A stretch of 64,000 nt of DNA from Streptomyces sp. NRRL S-646 (GCF_000720765.1 NZ_JODC01000026.1:22750-86749), one strand, 5' to 3'. Positions 33,682-41,767 are shown, counted from the first letter of the stretch. The notes: generated by a model not told the origin, from the letters alone. A program made the numbers and translations.

Positions 33682-34781
33682 ACTCCGGCGAGGTGGGGCT
33701 GCGGTACGGGTTCCATGACGGGCAGGTCGATCCGGTCGTGCAGGCGCTGGGCGACGTGCAGGGCGTCCTCGCCGCTCTCCGCGATGTGCGTGGTGACCTT
33801 GGAGCCGCGGATCTCGGCGACCGGGACACCGACGTAGGTGCCGGGTTTGAGGTTCTGGCGGCGCTGCACGGCCTCCAGGTCGACGAAGCCGCCGACGACG
33901 GCGACCCACGGTTTCTCGGTCAGCCGCACGGTGTCGATGCCGGCCGCGTGGAAGACGCCGTGCGCCAGGTCGGCGCAGTCGTCGGAGTCGTAACCGAGCA
34001 CCACGGAGCGCTGGTTGAAGACGATCGCCGCCATCTGGTCGCCCTCCCGGCTGATGGTCGTGCCGCGCGAGAACGGCGCCCGGTTGTAGCGGCAGACGAT
34101 CTCGATGCCGTGCCGCAGGGCGAGCTGCACGGCCCGGCGGTGCAGCACCTTGGCGCCGTACAGGGACATCAGGGCGGCCATGTTGAAGGAGACCGTCGGC
34201 AGCAGCCGTGCGCCGCGGACCAGGTGCGGGTCCGAGGTGTAGATGCCGTCGACGTCGGAGTGGATCTCGCAGGCGGTGCCGCCGAGGGCGCGGGCGACGG
34301 CGATCGCCGACAGGTCGGAGCTGTTCTTGCCGAGCCAGGTGGGCCGCCCCTGTGCGTCGATCGCCTGTCCGCCGGGGACGACGACGACCTCGTACTCGGA
34401 GAGCGTCCGGTCGAGCGGCCCCGGGTCGGTCTCGATCACCCGGGCCCACAGGAAGGACGAGTTGGTGACCAGGCCGATCTGGTGGCCGGCGAGCACGGTG
34501 GCGGTGCGGCCCCTGCGGTGCAGGGCGGTGGCGAGCAGATGGGCGCTGATCAGGTCGGCGGTGGCGAGCATGCCGGCCGGGGTGGCGTCCTCGGGGTGGG
34601 CGTTGACCTCGTGCAGCCGGCCCCGCAACTGCTCGGTCTCCCCCTGCATGGCGCTCACCACGACGGCCAGCCGGCGGCCCTCGCGCTCCAGCCTGGCTTC
34701 GAGGCCGGCCGCGAGCCTGTCGTAGGCGGCATGGGTACGGAAGGTGGAGCCGCCGAACTTCAGAATGGCAGCGTCGGTCAC
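33678..34781 (-). CDS. Aspartate kinase, cluster-specific short form
   Basis: This 367-residue amino-acid kinase begins MTDAAILKFGGSTFRTHAAY with the KFGGST ATP-binding motif. It has VVVVPGGQAID, WLGKNSSDLSAIAVARAL, IHSDVDGIYTSDP and MSLYGAKVLHRRAVQLA, all aspartokinase landmarks. It phosphorylates aspartate (or a beta-methyl analogue) at the 4-carboxylate. Housekeeping actinobacterial enzymes are about 420 residues with two clear ACT domains. This one is shorter and its C-terminal 100 residues are only weakly ACT-like, which suggests loss of lysine/threonine feedback. It is coupled by 4-nt overlaps to asd upstream and the oxygenase downstream. Confidence 0.88.
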   Translation of the reverse strand: MTDAAILKFGGSTFRTHAAYDRLAAGLEARLEREGRRLAVVVSAMQGETEQLRGRLHEVNAHPEDATPAGMLATADLISAHLLATALHRRGRTATVLAGHQIGLVTNSSFLWARVIETDPGPLDRTLSEYEVVVVPGGQAIDAQGRPTWLGKNSSDLSAIAVARALGGTACEIHSDVDGIYTSDPHLVRGARLLPTVSFNMAALMSLYGAKVLHRRAVQLALRHGIEIVCRYNRAPFSRGTTISREGDQMAAIVFNQRSVVLGYDSDDCADLAHGVFHAAGIDTVRLTEKPWVAVVGGFVDLEAVQRRQNLKPGTYVGVPVAEIRGSKVTTHIAESGEDALHVAQRLHDRIDLPVMEPVPQPHLAGV

Positions 34782-35821
34782 AGCAACCCCCGGTCGAGAA
34801 CGGTCTCGGCGATCTGTACGGCGTTCAGGGCGGCCCCGATGCGCAGGTTGTCGGCGACCAGCCAGAGCCAGAAGCCGCGCGGGTTGTGCGGGGCGACCCG
34901 GACCCGGCCGACGTGGACGTGGTCCGGGTTGCCCGCGGTCAGCGGGGTCGGGAAGCGGCCCGGGGTCTCCTGGTCGTGGACGGTGACCTCGGGCAGGGCG
35001 GCAAGCCGGCCGATCAGCTCGGTGCGGTCGACGGGGGCCGCGGCCTCCACCCACACCGCCTCGGAGTGCGAGTTGACGACCGGGACGCGGACGCAGGTGG
35101 TGGTGACGTCGAGGTGCGGCAGGCCGAGGATCTTGCGGGACTCCTGGAGCATCTTCTGCTCCTCCATGGTGAATCCCGTGTCCAGGAGCCGGTCGATGAA
35201 CGGCACGACGTTGAAGGCGAGCGGGGCGGTGAAGCGTTCCGCGGGCAGATCGGCGTCGGGGTCGTGCAGGGCGAGTTCGCTGCCCTCCTGGAGTTCCTCG
35301 ATGCCGTGCTGGCCCTGGCCGGAGGCCGCCTGGTAGGTGCTGACGACCACCTGCCGTATCCCCCACCGCTGCTCGACCGTCTGCAGCAGCCGCACCAGTG
35401 GGATGGTCGAGCAGTTGGGGTTGGCGATGATGCCGCTCGCCGGGCGGCCGGTGAGGACGTCCGCGTTGACCTGCGGGACGACCAGCGGGGTGTCCGGGTC
35501 CATGCGGAAGGCGTTGGTGTTGTCGATGACCAGCGCGCCCTGCGCGGCGGCCGGCCGGGCCCACTTCTGGCTGACGGACGTACCGGCGGAGAAGAACGCG
35601 ATGTCGACGTCGGAGAAGTCGAAGCCGTCCAGGTCCTCCACCGTGCAGGTACGGCCGTCGACCTCCAGCTGCCGTCCCGCCGAACGCGCGGACGCGGCGA
35701 GGCGTACGCCCTTGTGGCGCAGGCCCCGTGTCTCGATCAGCTCGATGAGGGTGTGGCCGACCGCTCCGGTCGCGCCGACGAGGGCGATGCTCGGCGCCTT
35801 GCTGTCGCTGACGAAGGTCAT
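34778..35821 (-). CDS. asd: Aspartate-semialdehyde dehydrogenase, cluster-specific
   Basis: This 347-residue NADPH-dependent dehydrogenase reduces aspartyl-4-phosphate to the semialdehyde. The N-terminal Rossmann motif is SIALVGATGAVGHTLIELI, the substrate/NADP loop is AASARSAG and the catalytic Cys is in ANPNCSTIPLVRLL. It also has STYQAASGQGQHGIEEL and VVNSHSEAVWVE, where the usual Gly-His of VGHS is replaced. Full length suggests activity. ATGA overlaps link it to the exporter and to the kinase. With glutamate mutase upstream, 3-methylaspartyl phosphate is a possible alternative substrate. Confidence 0.92.
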   Translation of the reverse strand: MTFVSDSKAPSIALVGATGAVGHTLIELIETRGLRHKGVRLAASARSAGRQLEVDGRTCTVEDLDGFDFSDVDIAFFSAGTSVSQKWARPAAAQGALVIDNTNAFRMDPDTPLVVPQVNADVLTGRPASGIIANPNCSTIPLVRLLQTVEQRWGIRQVVVSTYQAASGQGQHGIEELQEGSELALHDPDADLPAERFTAPLAFNVVPFIDRLLDTGFTMEEQKMLQESRKILGLPHLDVTTTCVRVPVVNSHSEAVWVEAAAPVDRTELIGRLAALPEVTVHDQETPGRFPTPLTAGNPDHVHVGRVRVAPHNPRGFWLWLVADNLRIGAALNAVQIAETVLDRGLL

Positions 35822-36774
35822 CGGGGTTCTCCGATCCGGGTGAGCGCGGGTGCCGCCGCCTTGTCCCCGTGCGTACGGCGGCCCCCGGACGGCAGCAGCC
35901 GCCAGCCGAGGTTCACGCCGAGGCCCGCCAGGACGATCAGCGGGACGCCCAGGGCCTGCAGGAGCGTGATGTGGTGCCCGTACACGGTGAAGTCGGCGAG
36001 GATGGCCACCGCCGGGTAGACGAAGGACAGGACCGCGATCTTCGCGGTGGGCAGCTTCTGGTACGAGGCGTACAGCAGGATGTACATCAGGCAGGTGTGG
36101 ATCACGCCGAGTCCGACCAGCCAGGCCCAGTCGGCACCCAGACCGGCGGTCCTGCCGAGCGACGTGAACGGCAGCAGCAGCGGGATGCCGACCAGCACCT
36201 GGGTGAGGGCGGTGAGTTCGGGGCGTACGGACTTCAGATGCTTGGCGATGACGGTGGCGAAGGCGTACAGCAGGGCGGCGAGCAGGGCCTGGCCGACGCC
36301 CAGGAAGTAGGCGTCGCCCTTCTTGCCGTCGGCCGAGGTGAGGTCGGCGACCAGGAGCACGCCGAGGAAGGCGAGCACGATCCAGCCGGCCTGGTGGCGG
36401 TTGAGCTTCTCCTTGAAGAGGACGAGCCCGAGGATCACGACGTAGAACGGCTGGGTGTGGTAGACGACGGTCGCCACCGAGATCGACGTCTTGGTGTAAC
36501 TGCTGAACAGCAGCACCCAGTTGAAGACGATGCACACGCCGCCGAGGACCGCGAGGGCGAAGGTGCGGCGGGTGAAGTTGTGGTTCCTGAACAGGCCGCG
36601 GGCCAGGCAGTACGCGGCGAGGGCGACGGCGCCGAAGACGCAGCGGAAGAAGACCACGTTGAAGCTGGGCTGGCCGGACTCGACGACGAAGACGCCGAGG
36701 GTGCCCGACAGGACCATGGCCGCGGTGAGTTCGACGGCTCCTCTGGTCTGCTGCTGACGGCTGGGGGTGCTCAC
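35818..36774 (-). CDS. EamA/DMT-family transporter
   Basis: This 318-residue membrane protein has ten predicted helices in two EamA repeats. Examples are LTAAMVLSGTLGVFVVESG near the start, the YHTQPFYVVILGLVLFKEKL end of repeat 1 and VLSFVYPAVAILADFTVYG in repeat 2. DMT proteins commonly export amino acids or their analogues. Here it is the only transporter in the amino-acid arm, so it may provide self-resistance by exporting a non-protein amino acid. The GTG at 36774 has GAGG upstream. The asd gene overlaps its stop. Confidence 0.85.
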   Translation of the reverse strand: MSTPSRQQQTRGAVELTAAMVLSGTLGVFVVESGQPSFNVVFFRCVFGAVALAAYCLARGLFRNHNFTRRTFALAVLGGVCIVFNWVLLFSSYTKTSISVATVVYHTQPFYVVILGLVLFKEKLNRHQAGWIVLAFLGVLLVADLTSADGKKGDAYFLGVGQALLAALLYAFATVIAKHLKSVRPELTALTQVLVGIPLLLPFTSLGRTAGLGADWAWLVGLGVIHTCLMYILLYASYQKLPTAKIAVLSFVYPAVAILADFTVYGHHITLLQALGVPLIVLAGLGVNLGWRLLPSGGRRTHGDKAAAPALTRIGEPR

Positions 36775-36817
36775 AGTCGGTACCTCTTCTCCGGGGTTCT
36801 CCGGGTGGATCCGCGTC

Positions 36818-37762
36818 TCAGTGCAGGGGCACGGCGTAGTGCAGACCGCCTCTGGTCCACAGCTCGTTGGGGCCGCGCGGCACGTCGAGGCCCGAGGCGC
36901 GGCCCAGGTTGCGTTCGTACAGGTCGGCGTAGCTGCCCACGGCGTCGAGGACGCGGGCCGCCCACCGCTCGTCGAGGCCGGCGGCGGGGCCGTGACGTCC
37001 GGCCTGGCGGGCGACGGCCTCGCGGCCCGCGGCGCCCGTGCGATGGCTCTCGTACTCGGCGGCGAACAGCAGTTGCAGCACCCAGCGGCAGATCCGGAAC
37101 CATCCGGGGTCGTCGTCGCGCACCACGGCGGCCATGGGCTCGCGGGAGATCTCGGCGGGCAGGATCCGGTGCGCCTCAGGGTCGGGCAGCGTACGCCTCG
37201 CGCCCGCGAGGGCCACCTTGTCGAGGACGTACGCGGCGCACTCGCCGGAGGCGTAGGCATGCAGCGCCGCGGCGGGGCTGTCGAAGGTGACCGGTTCGAC
37301 GGCGAGGCCCCGCGGCCGGTACCAGGCGGTCAGGTTGGCCGGGGAAGTGGACCCGGCGTGCACGGCGAGGCGACGGCCCGCAAGGTGGGCAGGGTCGTCG
37401 ACACCCGAATCCGAGGGAACGAGGAAACCCTCCCCGTCGTAGCAGGTGACCCCGGCGAAGAGCAGCCCGTGCGCGGCCTCGCGGCCCATGGTCCAGCTGA
37501 CGTTGCAGACCGTCAGATCGGCGGCGCCGTCGGCGAGTCGGCTGAGCCGGGCGGCGGATCCTGCCGGGCACCAGTCGACGGCTTCGGGGTCGTCCAGTAC
37601 GGCGGCGGCGACCGCGCGGGCGATGTCCGCGTCCAGACCGGTCCATCGGCCGTCGGCGGCGCACAACGAGAGCCCCGGCTGCCCCTGGGAGACCAGGGCA
37701 CGCACGGCACCGTGCGCACGGACGGCGGCCAGAGTGCCGGCGAGGGCCGTACGGGCGGTCAT
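36818..37762 (-). CDS. AapJ-like amino-acid-binding protein without signal peptide
   Basis: This 314-residue family 3 solute-binding protein fold has LSLCAADGRWTGLDADIARAV, LTVCNVSWTMGREAAHGLLFA and the C-terminal RNLGRASGLDVPRGPNELW, a close fit to general L-amino-acid-binding protein AapJ. AapJ is periplasmic and works with AapQMP. Here the N-terminus (MTARTALAGTLAAVRAHGAV) is not a Sec signal or lipobox, and no permease or ATPase is nearby. It is therefore probably cytoplasmic and may be a binding chaperone or an enzyme, as in cyclohexadienyl dehydratase, which shares this fold. Its start codon overlaps the stop of the tandem-repeat gene. Confidence 0.8.
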   Translation of the reverse strand: MTARTALAGTLAAVRAHGAVRALVSQGQPGLSLCAADGRWTGLDADIARAVAAAVLDDPEAVDWCPAGSAARLSRLADGAADLTVCNVSWTMGREAAHGLLFAGVTCYDGEGFLVPSDSGVDDPAHLAGRRLAVHAGSTSPANLTAWYRPRGLAVEPVTFDSPAAALHAYASGECAAYVLDKVALAGARRTLPDPEAHRILPAEISREPMAAVVRDDDPGWFRICRWVLQLLFAAEYESHRTGAAGREAVARQAGRHGPAAGLDERWAARVLDAVGSYADLYERNLGRASGLDVPRGPNELWTRGGLHYAVPLH

Positions 37763-38313
37763 GCCGCGCTCCGCGGCACACGGACGTAACGGTGCTCCAT
37801 ACGGACCGACCCCGCCGACGGCCGATCGGCCCCCGGCACGGCCGTACACACCGCACCGACGAGACCGGACCAACCAACAGAGGCACGGGCGCCGAGCCCG
37901 GCCAGGGGGGCGGCGACCGCCGTGCGGGCCCTCATGCCACGCTCCCCAACAACGAACCGACCACGGTCCTCACGGTCGTAACACCGCTCCCTGCAGGCCA
38001 ACCCCACCGACCACCGGCCGGTCCCCGGCACGAGCGTGCACACCGCACCGGCCAAGCGCACACAGGGACCGAACCGGCCGCCGAGCGCGGTCAGAGGGGT
38101 GGCGAGCACCGTGCGGGGCCTCATGCCGCGCTCCCCAACAGCGAACCGACCAAGGTCCTCACGGTCGTCACACCACTCCCTGCAAGCCAACCCCACCGAC
38201 CACCGGCCGGTCCCCGGCACGAGCGTGCACACCGCACCGGCCAAGCGCACACAGGGACCGGACCAGCCGCCGAGCGCGGTCAGAGGGGTGGCGAGCACCG
38301 TGCGGGGCCTCAT
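37759..38313 (-). CDS. 184-residue protein made of tandem 63-residue repeats, likely from duplication of a gene junction
   Basis: Two near-identical 63-residue units (MRPRTVLATPLTALGG ... GRFAVGERG) are followed by one diverged unit. Each unit is 189 bp, a multiple of three. Within a unit, the front resembles the first 130 bp of the downstream AapJ-like gene (RTVLAxxLTAL; GTGRWSVGL against AADGRWTGL). The back resembles the last 50 bp of the mutase gene in a shifted frame (DREDLG against DREDLV, AGCGCGGCATGA). The frame has probably arisen by repeated duplication of the mutE/aapJ-like junction. It overlaps both neighbours by ATGA. It may be a translated by-product that keeps coupling intact, or non-functional. 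No known domain is present. Confidence 0.5.
   Translation of the reverse strand: MRPRTVLATPLTALGGWSGPCVRLAGAVCTLVPGTGRWSVGLACREWCDDREDLGRFAVGERGMRPRTVLATPLTALGGRFGPCVRLAGAVCTLVPGTGRWSVGLACRERCYDREDRGRFVVGERGMRARTAVAAPLAGLGARASVGWSGLVGAVCTAVPGADRPSAGSVRMEHRYVRVPRSAA
37761..38312. repeat. 189-bp tandem repeats across the mutase/AapJ-like junction
   Basis: Equivalent ATGCCGCGCTCC points lie at 37761, 37934, 38123 and 38312. The last two intervals are 189 bp and nearly identical (roughly 95% by eye); the first is 173 bp and diverged. Each copy recreates an overlapping stop/start. Confidence 0.85.
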
Positions 38314-39587
38314 GCCGCGCTCCGTAGCAGCGAGCCGACCAGGTCCTCGCGGTCGTAGCGGCGTTCGTTGTAGGCGAGCATGGTGGTCAGGCGGTCGGCC
38401 GTGAGGGGGGACGTGCATGCGGTGTCCGTGTCGCGGACCGTGACCGGCATGCCGCCCGCCTTCGACCAGCTGAGCATGCCCTGCTCGTCGATGACGGCTC
38501 GGGCGGCGCCCGCGTTGTCGCGGTGCAGGCAGAACGGCACGTCGAGGACGCCGCGGGCGAAGGCGGTGACCAGGGCGGAGCCGACGGTGCGGCCGAGTTC
38601 GAGGGTGGCGTGGATCAGGGTGCGGGCCTCGGTCAGGAGGCCTGTGTCCGTGGGCGGGGGGCACTTGGTGACCGCGCAGTCGGCGGCGGCCTGCCGGGCG
38701 ACGGCGTCGGCGAACTCCAGCGCCTCGGCGTTCTCCTCGATCGCGGGGATACGGCGGGCCTCGGCGGGCGTCTTGACGATCAGCCGCTCGGAGCCGCTGT
38801 GCACGGCGAGGCGGACGCTGTCCTCGACGAGGCGGTAGGAGCCGATGGGGGTGCGCGGGAAGACGCCCATGTAGGTGTAGAGGGTGACGTGCCAGTCGAC
38901 GCCGGGAAGGTGCTCGGCCGCGAGGCGGCGCAGGGCGGCCAGGGCCTCCAGGTCCTGGCCCAGGTGCACCTGTTGGGCGTAGCTGAGGGAGATCGAGCGC
39001 AGCCCGTGCTCATGGAAGAACATCGCCTCCAGGACGCTGAGCGCGACCAGGAGGGAGGGCGGGCAGAGCTGGCCGAGCATGCAGCCGCCGAAGGTCTCCA
39101 GGTGCATGGGGTCGGGGGCGCCGGCGGCGAGTTCGCTGCAGCGGGCCCAGTTGTCGGTCGCCTCGGGGAGGGGGACACGCCCGTAGGGCAGGCAGTACGA
39201 CACCGGTCCGCCCTCGGTGGCGTCGACGCCCGCGGCGACCATCGTGCGGAACAGGTCGAGCGGCAGGGGCGAACCGTGCCGTACCTGGACCGGGAAGTCG
39301 GGACCCGAGACCTCGCGCAGCAGGTCGCGCACGGTCCCCGCGCCGTGGGCCAGCAGCGGGAAGCCGTTGAGCTCGGCTCCCTCGCGCAGGGCGCGGCGGG
39401 CGGAGGCGTGGTCGCCGACCCGGGTGTAGCTGTCGAGCGTGATGGTGCCGACCGAGGTGGCCCGGCACTCCCGCACCGCGCTCAACCCGGCCCGCATCCG
39501 GGCGAGTTCACCGAAGCCCATACGGGGCTGCACGACCAGCTGCCCGGCCGCGGCCGCCGTCCGGACGAAGTCGGCGAACCGGGGCAT
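38310..39587 (-). CDS. glmE: Glutamate (methylaspartate) mutase, large subunit E
   Basis: This 425-residue catalytic TIM-barrel subunit of B12-dependent glutamate mutase converts L-glutamate to (2S,3S)-3-methylaspartate with the S subunit. Recognised segments are VVQPRMGFG, TITLDSYTRVGDHASA, LNGFPLLAHG, VRHGSPLPLDLFRTMVAAGV, EGGPVSYCLPYGR, FGGCMLGQLCPPSLLVAL and IVKTPAEARRIP. It is shorter than clostridial MutE (about 480) but matches the form found in actinobacterial biosynthetic clusters. Its start overlaps the S-subunit stop, as expected for a 1:1 complex. The 3' end is the source of the downstream tandem repeats. Confidence 0.9.
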   Translation of the reverse strand: MPRFADFVRTAAAAGQLVVQPRMGFGELARMRAGLSAVRECRATSVGTITLDSYTRVGDHASARRALREGAELNGFPLLAHGAGTVRDLLREVSGPDFPVQVRHGSPLPLDLFRTMVAAGVDATEGGPVSYCLPYGRVPLPEATDNWARCSELAAGAPDPMHLETFGGCMLGQLCPPSLLVALSVLEAMFFHEHGLRSISLSYAQQVHLGQDLEALAALRRLAAEHLPGVDWHVTLYTYMGVFPRTPIGSYRLVEDSVRLAVHSGSERLIVKTPAEARRIPAIEENAEALEFADAVARQAAADCAVTKCPPPTDTGLLTEARTLIHATLELGRTVGSALVTAFARGVLDVPFCLHRDNAGAARAVIDEQGMLSWSKAGGMPVTVRDTDTACTSPLTADRLTTMLAYNERRYDREDLVGSLLRSAA

Positions 39588-40060
39588 CAGCGCGGCACCC
39601 CGGCGGTGAGGGGTTCGCGTACGGCTGTTGCCTGGGCCAGCCCGGCGAGGTAGTCGCCGAAGGCGGCCAGGGTGCGGCCGGCCGGCTGCTCCGACTCGTT
39701 GAAGACGGCGTCGAAGCCCGCGTCGAGCAGCCGTCGGCCCTCCTCTGCGTCCGCGCCCCGCACGCCGAGCTTGCCTCCGATGACGACCGGCAGGGCGGCC
39801 AGTTCGGGATCGCGGCGCAGGGCGCGGATCAGGCGCAGGCCGTCGAGGTGGCCGTGGCCGTTGACGGTGCTCAGCACCAGGAGATCGGGGCGGTCGGCGC
39901 CGCGGCAGGCGTCCATGACGGTCCCGTCCGGCGGGCACACTCCGAGATTGGTCACCTCGTGCCCGGACTCCTCCAGCAGCAGCTGCAGATAGACCAGATT
40001 CCACATGTGCGCGTCGGAAGAAACGCTGGAAACGACGATACGGAGAGACATACCCATCAC
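39587..40060 (-). CDS. glmS: Glutamate (methylaspartate) mutase, B12-binding subunit S
   Basis: This 157-residue cobalamin-binding subunit has the ligand motif SSDAHMWNLVYLQLLLEE. The Asp and the cobalt-coordinating His of DxHxxG are kept, but the final Gly is Asn, a change I recall in other Streptomyces cluster copies. The nucleotide-tail pockets STVNGHGHLDGLRL and VVIGGKLGVRG follow. It pairs with the E subunit encoded immediately downstream. The start lies in a run of GTG/ATG codons (40060-40051). A 16-bp perfect palindrome lies 6 nt upstream. It opens the amino-acid arm of the cluster. Confidence 0.9.
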   Translation of the reverse strand: MMGMSLRIVVSSVSSDAHMWNLVYLQLLLEESGHEVTNLGVCPPDGTVMDACRGADRPDLLVLSTVNGHGHLDGLRLIRALRRDPELAALPVVIGGKLGVRGADAEEGRRLLDAGFDAVFNESEQPAGRTLAAFGDYLAGLAQATAVREPLTAGVPR

Positions 40061-40066
40061 TCTTGG

Positions 40067-40082
40067 ATTCGCCCGGGCGAAT
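40067..40082. promoter_or_regulatory. Perfect 16-bp palindrome before the mutase S gene
   Basis: ATTCGCCCGGGCGAAT is a perfect palindrome directly upstream of the mutase S ribosome-binding region, in the 77-nt gap after the small LuxR-type HTH gene. It could be that regulator's operator, or an RNA hairpin that limits translation start. Confidence 0.5.
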
Positions 40083-40137
40083 GTACAGAAGCCGCCGAAC
40101 GGATTCCCCGGAACCGGAGATCAGGAATTTCCATACG

Positions 40138-40359
40138 TCAGGTGTCCGGGGTGTCCACGGCGCCGAGCAGACCGAGCCGGGCGGCGGCCGCGCCCAGCTG
40201 GAAACGGGTCACCACCCCGAGTTTCGCGCACATTCCGGCCAGATAGCGGCGCAGTGTGCGGGTGGAGACGCCGAGGCTGCGGGAAATGGACTCGTCGGAT
40301 CTGCCGCATTCCAATTGCCGCAGTATGGCCACTTCGATGTCGCAGATGTCGCCGAACAT
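40138..40359 (-). CDS. Small stand-alone LuxR-type HTH protein
   Basis: This 73-residue protein is essentially only a LuxR/GerE-type DNA-binding domain: VAILRQLECGRSDESISRSL then GVSTRTLRRYLAGMCAKLGV. It has no receiver or ligand domain. Its HTH is similar to the C-terminus of the 343-residue regulator at 31.5 kb (RTxRRxxxxxxxxxG.V.RFQ), so the two may share targets. It sits between accC and the mutase genes, 27 nt after accC, and may tune the amino-acid arm through the palindrome at 40067-40082. Confidence 0.75.
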   Translation of the reverse strand: MFGDICDIEVAILRQLECGRSDESISRSLGVSTRTLRRYLAGMCAKLGVVTRFQLGAAAARLGLLGAVDTPDT

Positions 40360-40386
40360 GTCGGCCTCCGGGATTGCTACGGATCG

Positions 40387-41748
40387 CTACAGAGCGAAGT
40401 GCCGCTCCAGGAAATCCGTGGCGACTCCCCCGCGGCGGAACTCCGGGTGGCCGAGTATCTCCTGGTGCATGCGGATCGTGGTGTGCACGCCGGGGCCCGA
40501 CACCTCGAACTCCGACAGGGCGCGCAGGGCGCGGTCCAGGCAGGTGGCGCGGTCCGGTCCCCAGACGATCAGCTTGCCGATCATCGAGTCGTAGTAGGGG
40601 CTGACCCGGGAGCCCGGCACGTAGTCGGTGTCGACGCGGACCCAGGGGCCGCCCGGGGTGCGGTAGTTCTCCAGCAGGCCGGGCGTGGGCGCGAAGCCGC
40701 GGTCGGGGTCCTCGGCGTTGATGCGGCACTCGATGGCATGGCCGCGGACCTCGATGTCCTCCTGCTTGACGGTCAGCGGGGAGCCGGAGGCCACGCGCAG
40801 CTGTTCGCTGACCAGGTCGACGCCGGTGACGAGTTCGGTGACCGGGTGCTCGACCTGGATCCGGGCGTTCATCTCCATGAACCAGAAGGCGTTCTGCGCG
40901 TCCGGGTCGGCCTCCAGCAGGAACTCCACGGTTCCCGCACCGCGGTAGCCGACCGCGCGCGCCCCGGAGACGGCCGCCGCGCCGAGCCTGGCCCGTAGTT
41001 CGGGCGGGATGCCGGGGCCGGGTGACTCCTCGACCAGTTTCTGGTGGCGGCGCTGTACGGAGCAGTCGCGTTCGCCGAGGTGGACGGCGCCGTCGAAGTC
41101 GTCGCACAGCACCTGGATCTCGATGTGCCGGGTGTCGGTGAGGTAGCGCTCGATGTAGACGGCGCTGTTCTTGAACACCGCCAGGGCGCCGGCCCTGGTC
41201 GTGGTGTAGGCGTCGCGCAGGTCTCGCGGCCGGCGCACGACCGTGATGCCGCGCCCGCCACCGCCCGCCGCGGCTTTGATGATCACCGGGTAGCCGATGT
41301 CCCGCGCGATCTCCTCGGCGGCCTCCACCGAGTCGACGGGCTCGGTGGTGCCGGGCAGCAGCGGGAGACCCGCGGCCGTCATGAGCTTGCGGGCGGTGGC
41401 CTTGTCGCCGACGTTCTCCATCACGTCCGGCGGCGGGCCGATGAAGGTGATGCCGTCGTCCGCGCAGATCTCGGCGAAGTAGGGGTCCTCGGAGAGGAAT
41501 CCGTAGCCGGGGTGGATGGCCTCGGCGCCCGTCTTCACGGCGGCGCCGATGATGTTGGGGATGTTGAGGTAGCTGCGGGTGGGCGCGCCGGGACCGATGT
41601 GCACGGCCTCGTCGGCGGCCTTCACGAACTGCGCGTCGGCGTCCGGGGTCGAGTACACGGCGACCGTGCGGACCCCGAGGTCGCGGCAGGTCCGGATGAT
41701 CCGCAGCGCGATCTCGCCGCGGTTGGCGATGAGCACCTTGTCGAACAT
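40387..41748 (-). CDS. accC: Acetyl-CoA carboxylase, biotin carboxylase subunit
   Basis: This 453-residue ATP-grasp enzyme carboxylates the biotin of BCCP. It has MFDKVLIANRGEIALRIIRT, the KAAAGGGGRGI glycine loop, HIEIQVLCDDFDGAVHLGER, FWFMEMNARIQVEHPVTE and the C-terminal biotin-carboxylase domain to YRTPGG and beyond. Length and motifs fit the bacterial multi-subunit AccC rather than the fused actinobacterial AccA/BC-BCCP alpha chain of about 590 residues. It is encoded directly after accB. Together with AccDA it should supply malonyl-CoA to the Pfa synthase. Confidence 0.93.
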   Translation of the reverse strand: MFDKVLIANRGEIALRIIRTCRDLGVRTVAVYSTPDADAQFVKAADEAVHIGPGAPTRSYLNIPNIIGAAVKTGAEAIHPGYGFLSEDPYFAEICADDGITFIGPPPDVMENVGDKATARKLMTAAGLPLLPGTTEPVDSVEAAEEIARDIGYPVIIKAAAGGGGRGITVVRRPRDLRDAYTTTRAGALAVFKNSAVYIERYLTDTRHIEIQVLCDDFDGAVHLGERDCSVQRRHQKLVEESPGPGIPPELRARLGAAAVSGARAVGYRGAGTVEFLLEADPDAQNAFWFMEMNARIQVEHPVTELVTGVDLVSEQLRVASGSPLTVKQEDIEVRGHAIECRINAEDPDRGFAPTPGLLENYRTPGGPWVRVDTDYVPGSRVSPYYDSMIGKLIVWGPDRATCLDRALRALSEFEVSGPGVHTTIRMHQEILGHPEFRRGGVATDFLERHFAL

Positions 41749-41767
41749 GTCGTCGTCCGCCCCTGCC

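Noticed and set aside
37761..38312. CRISPR-like array
   Set aside because: Units are contiguous 189-bp repeats without unique spacers and derive from the flanking genes.
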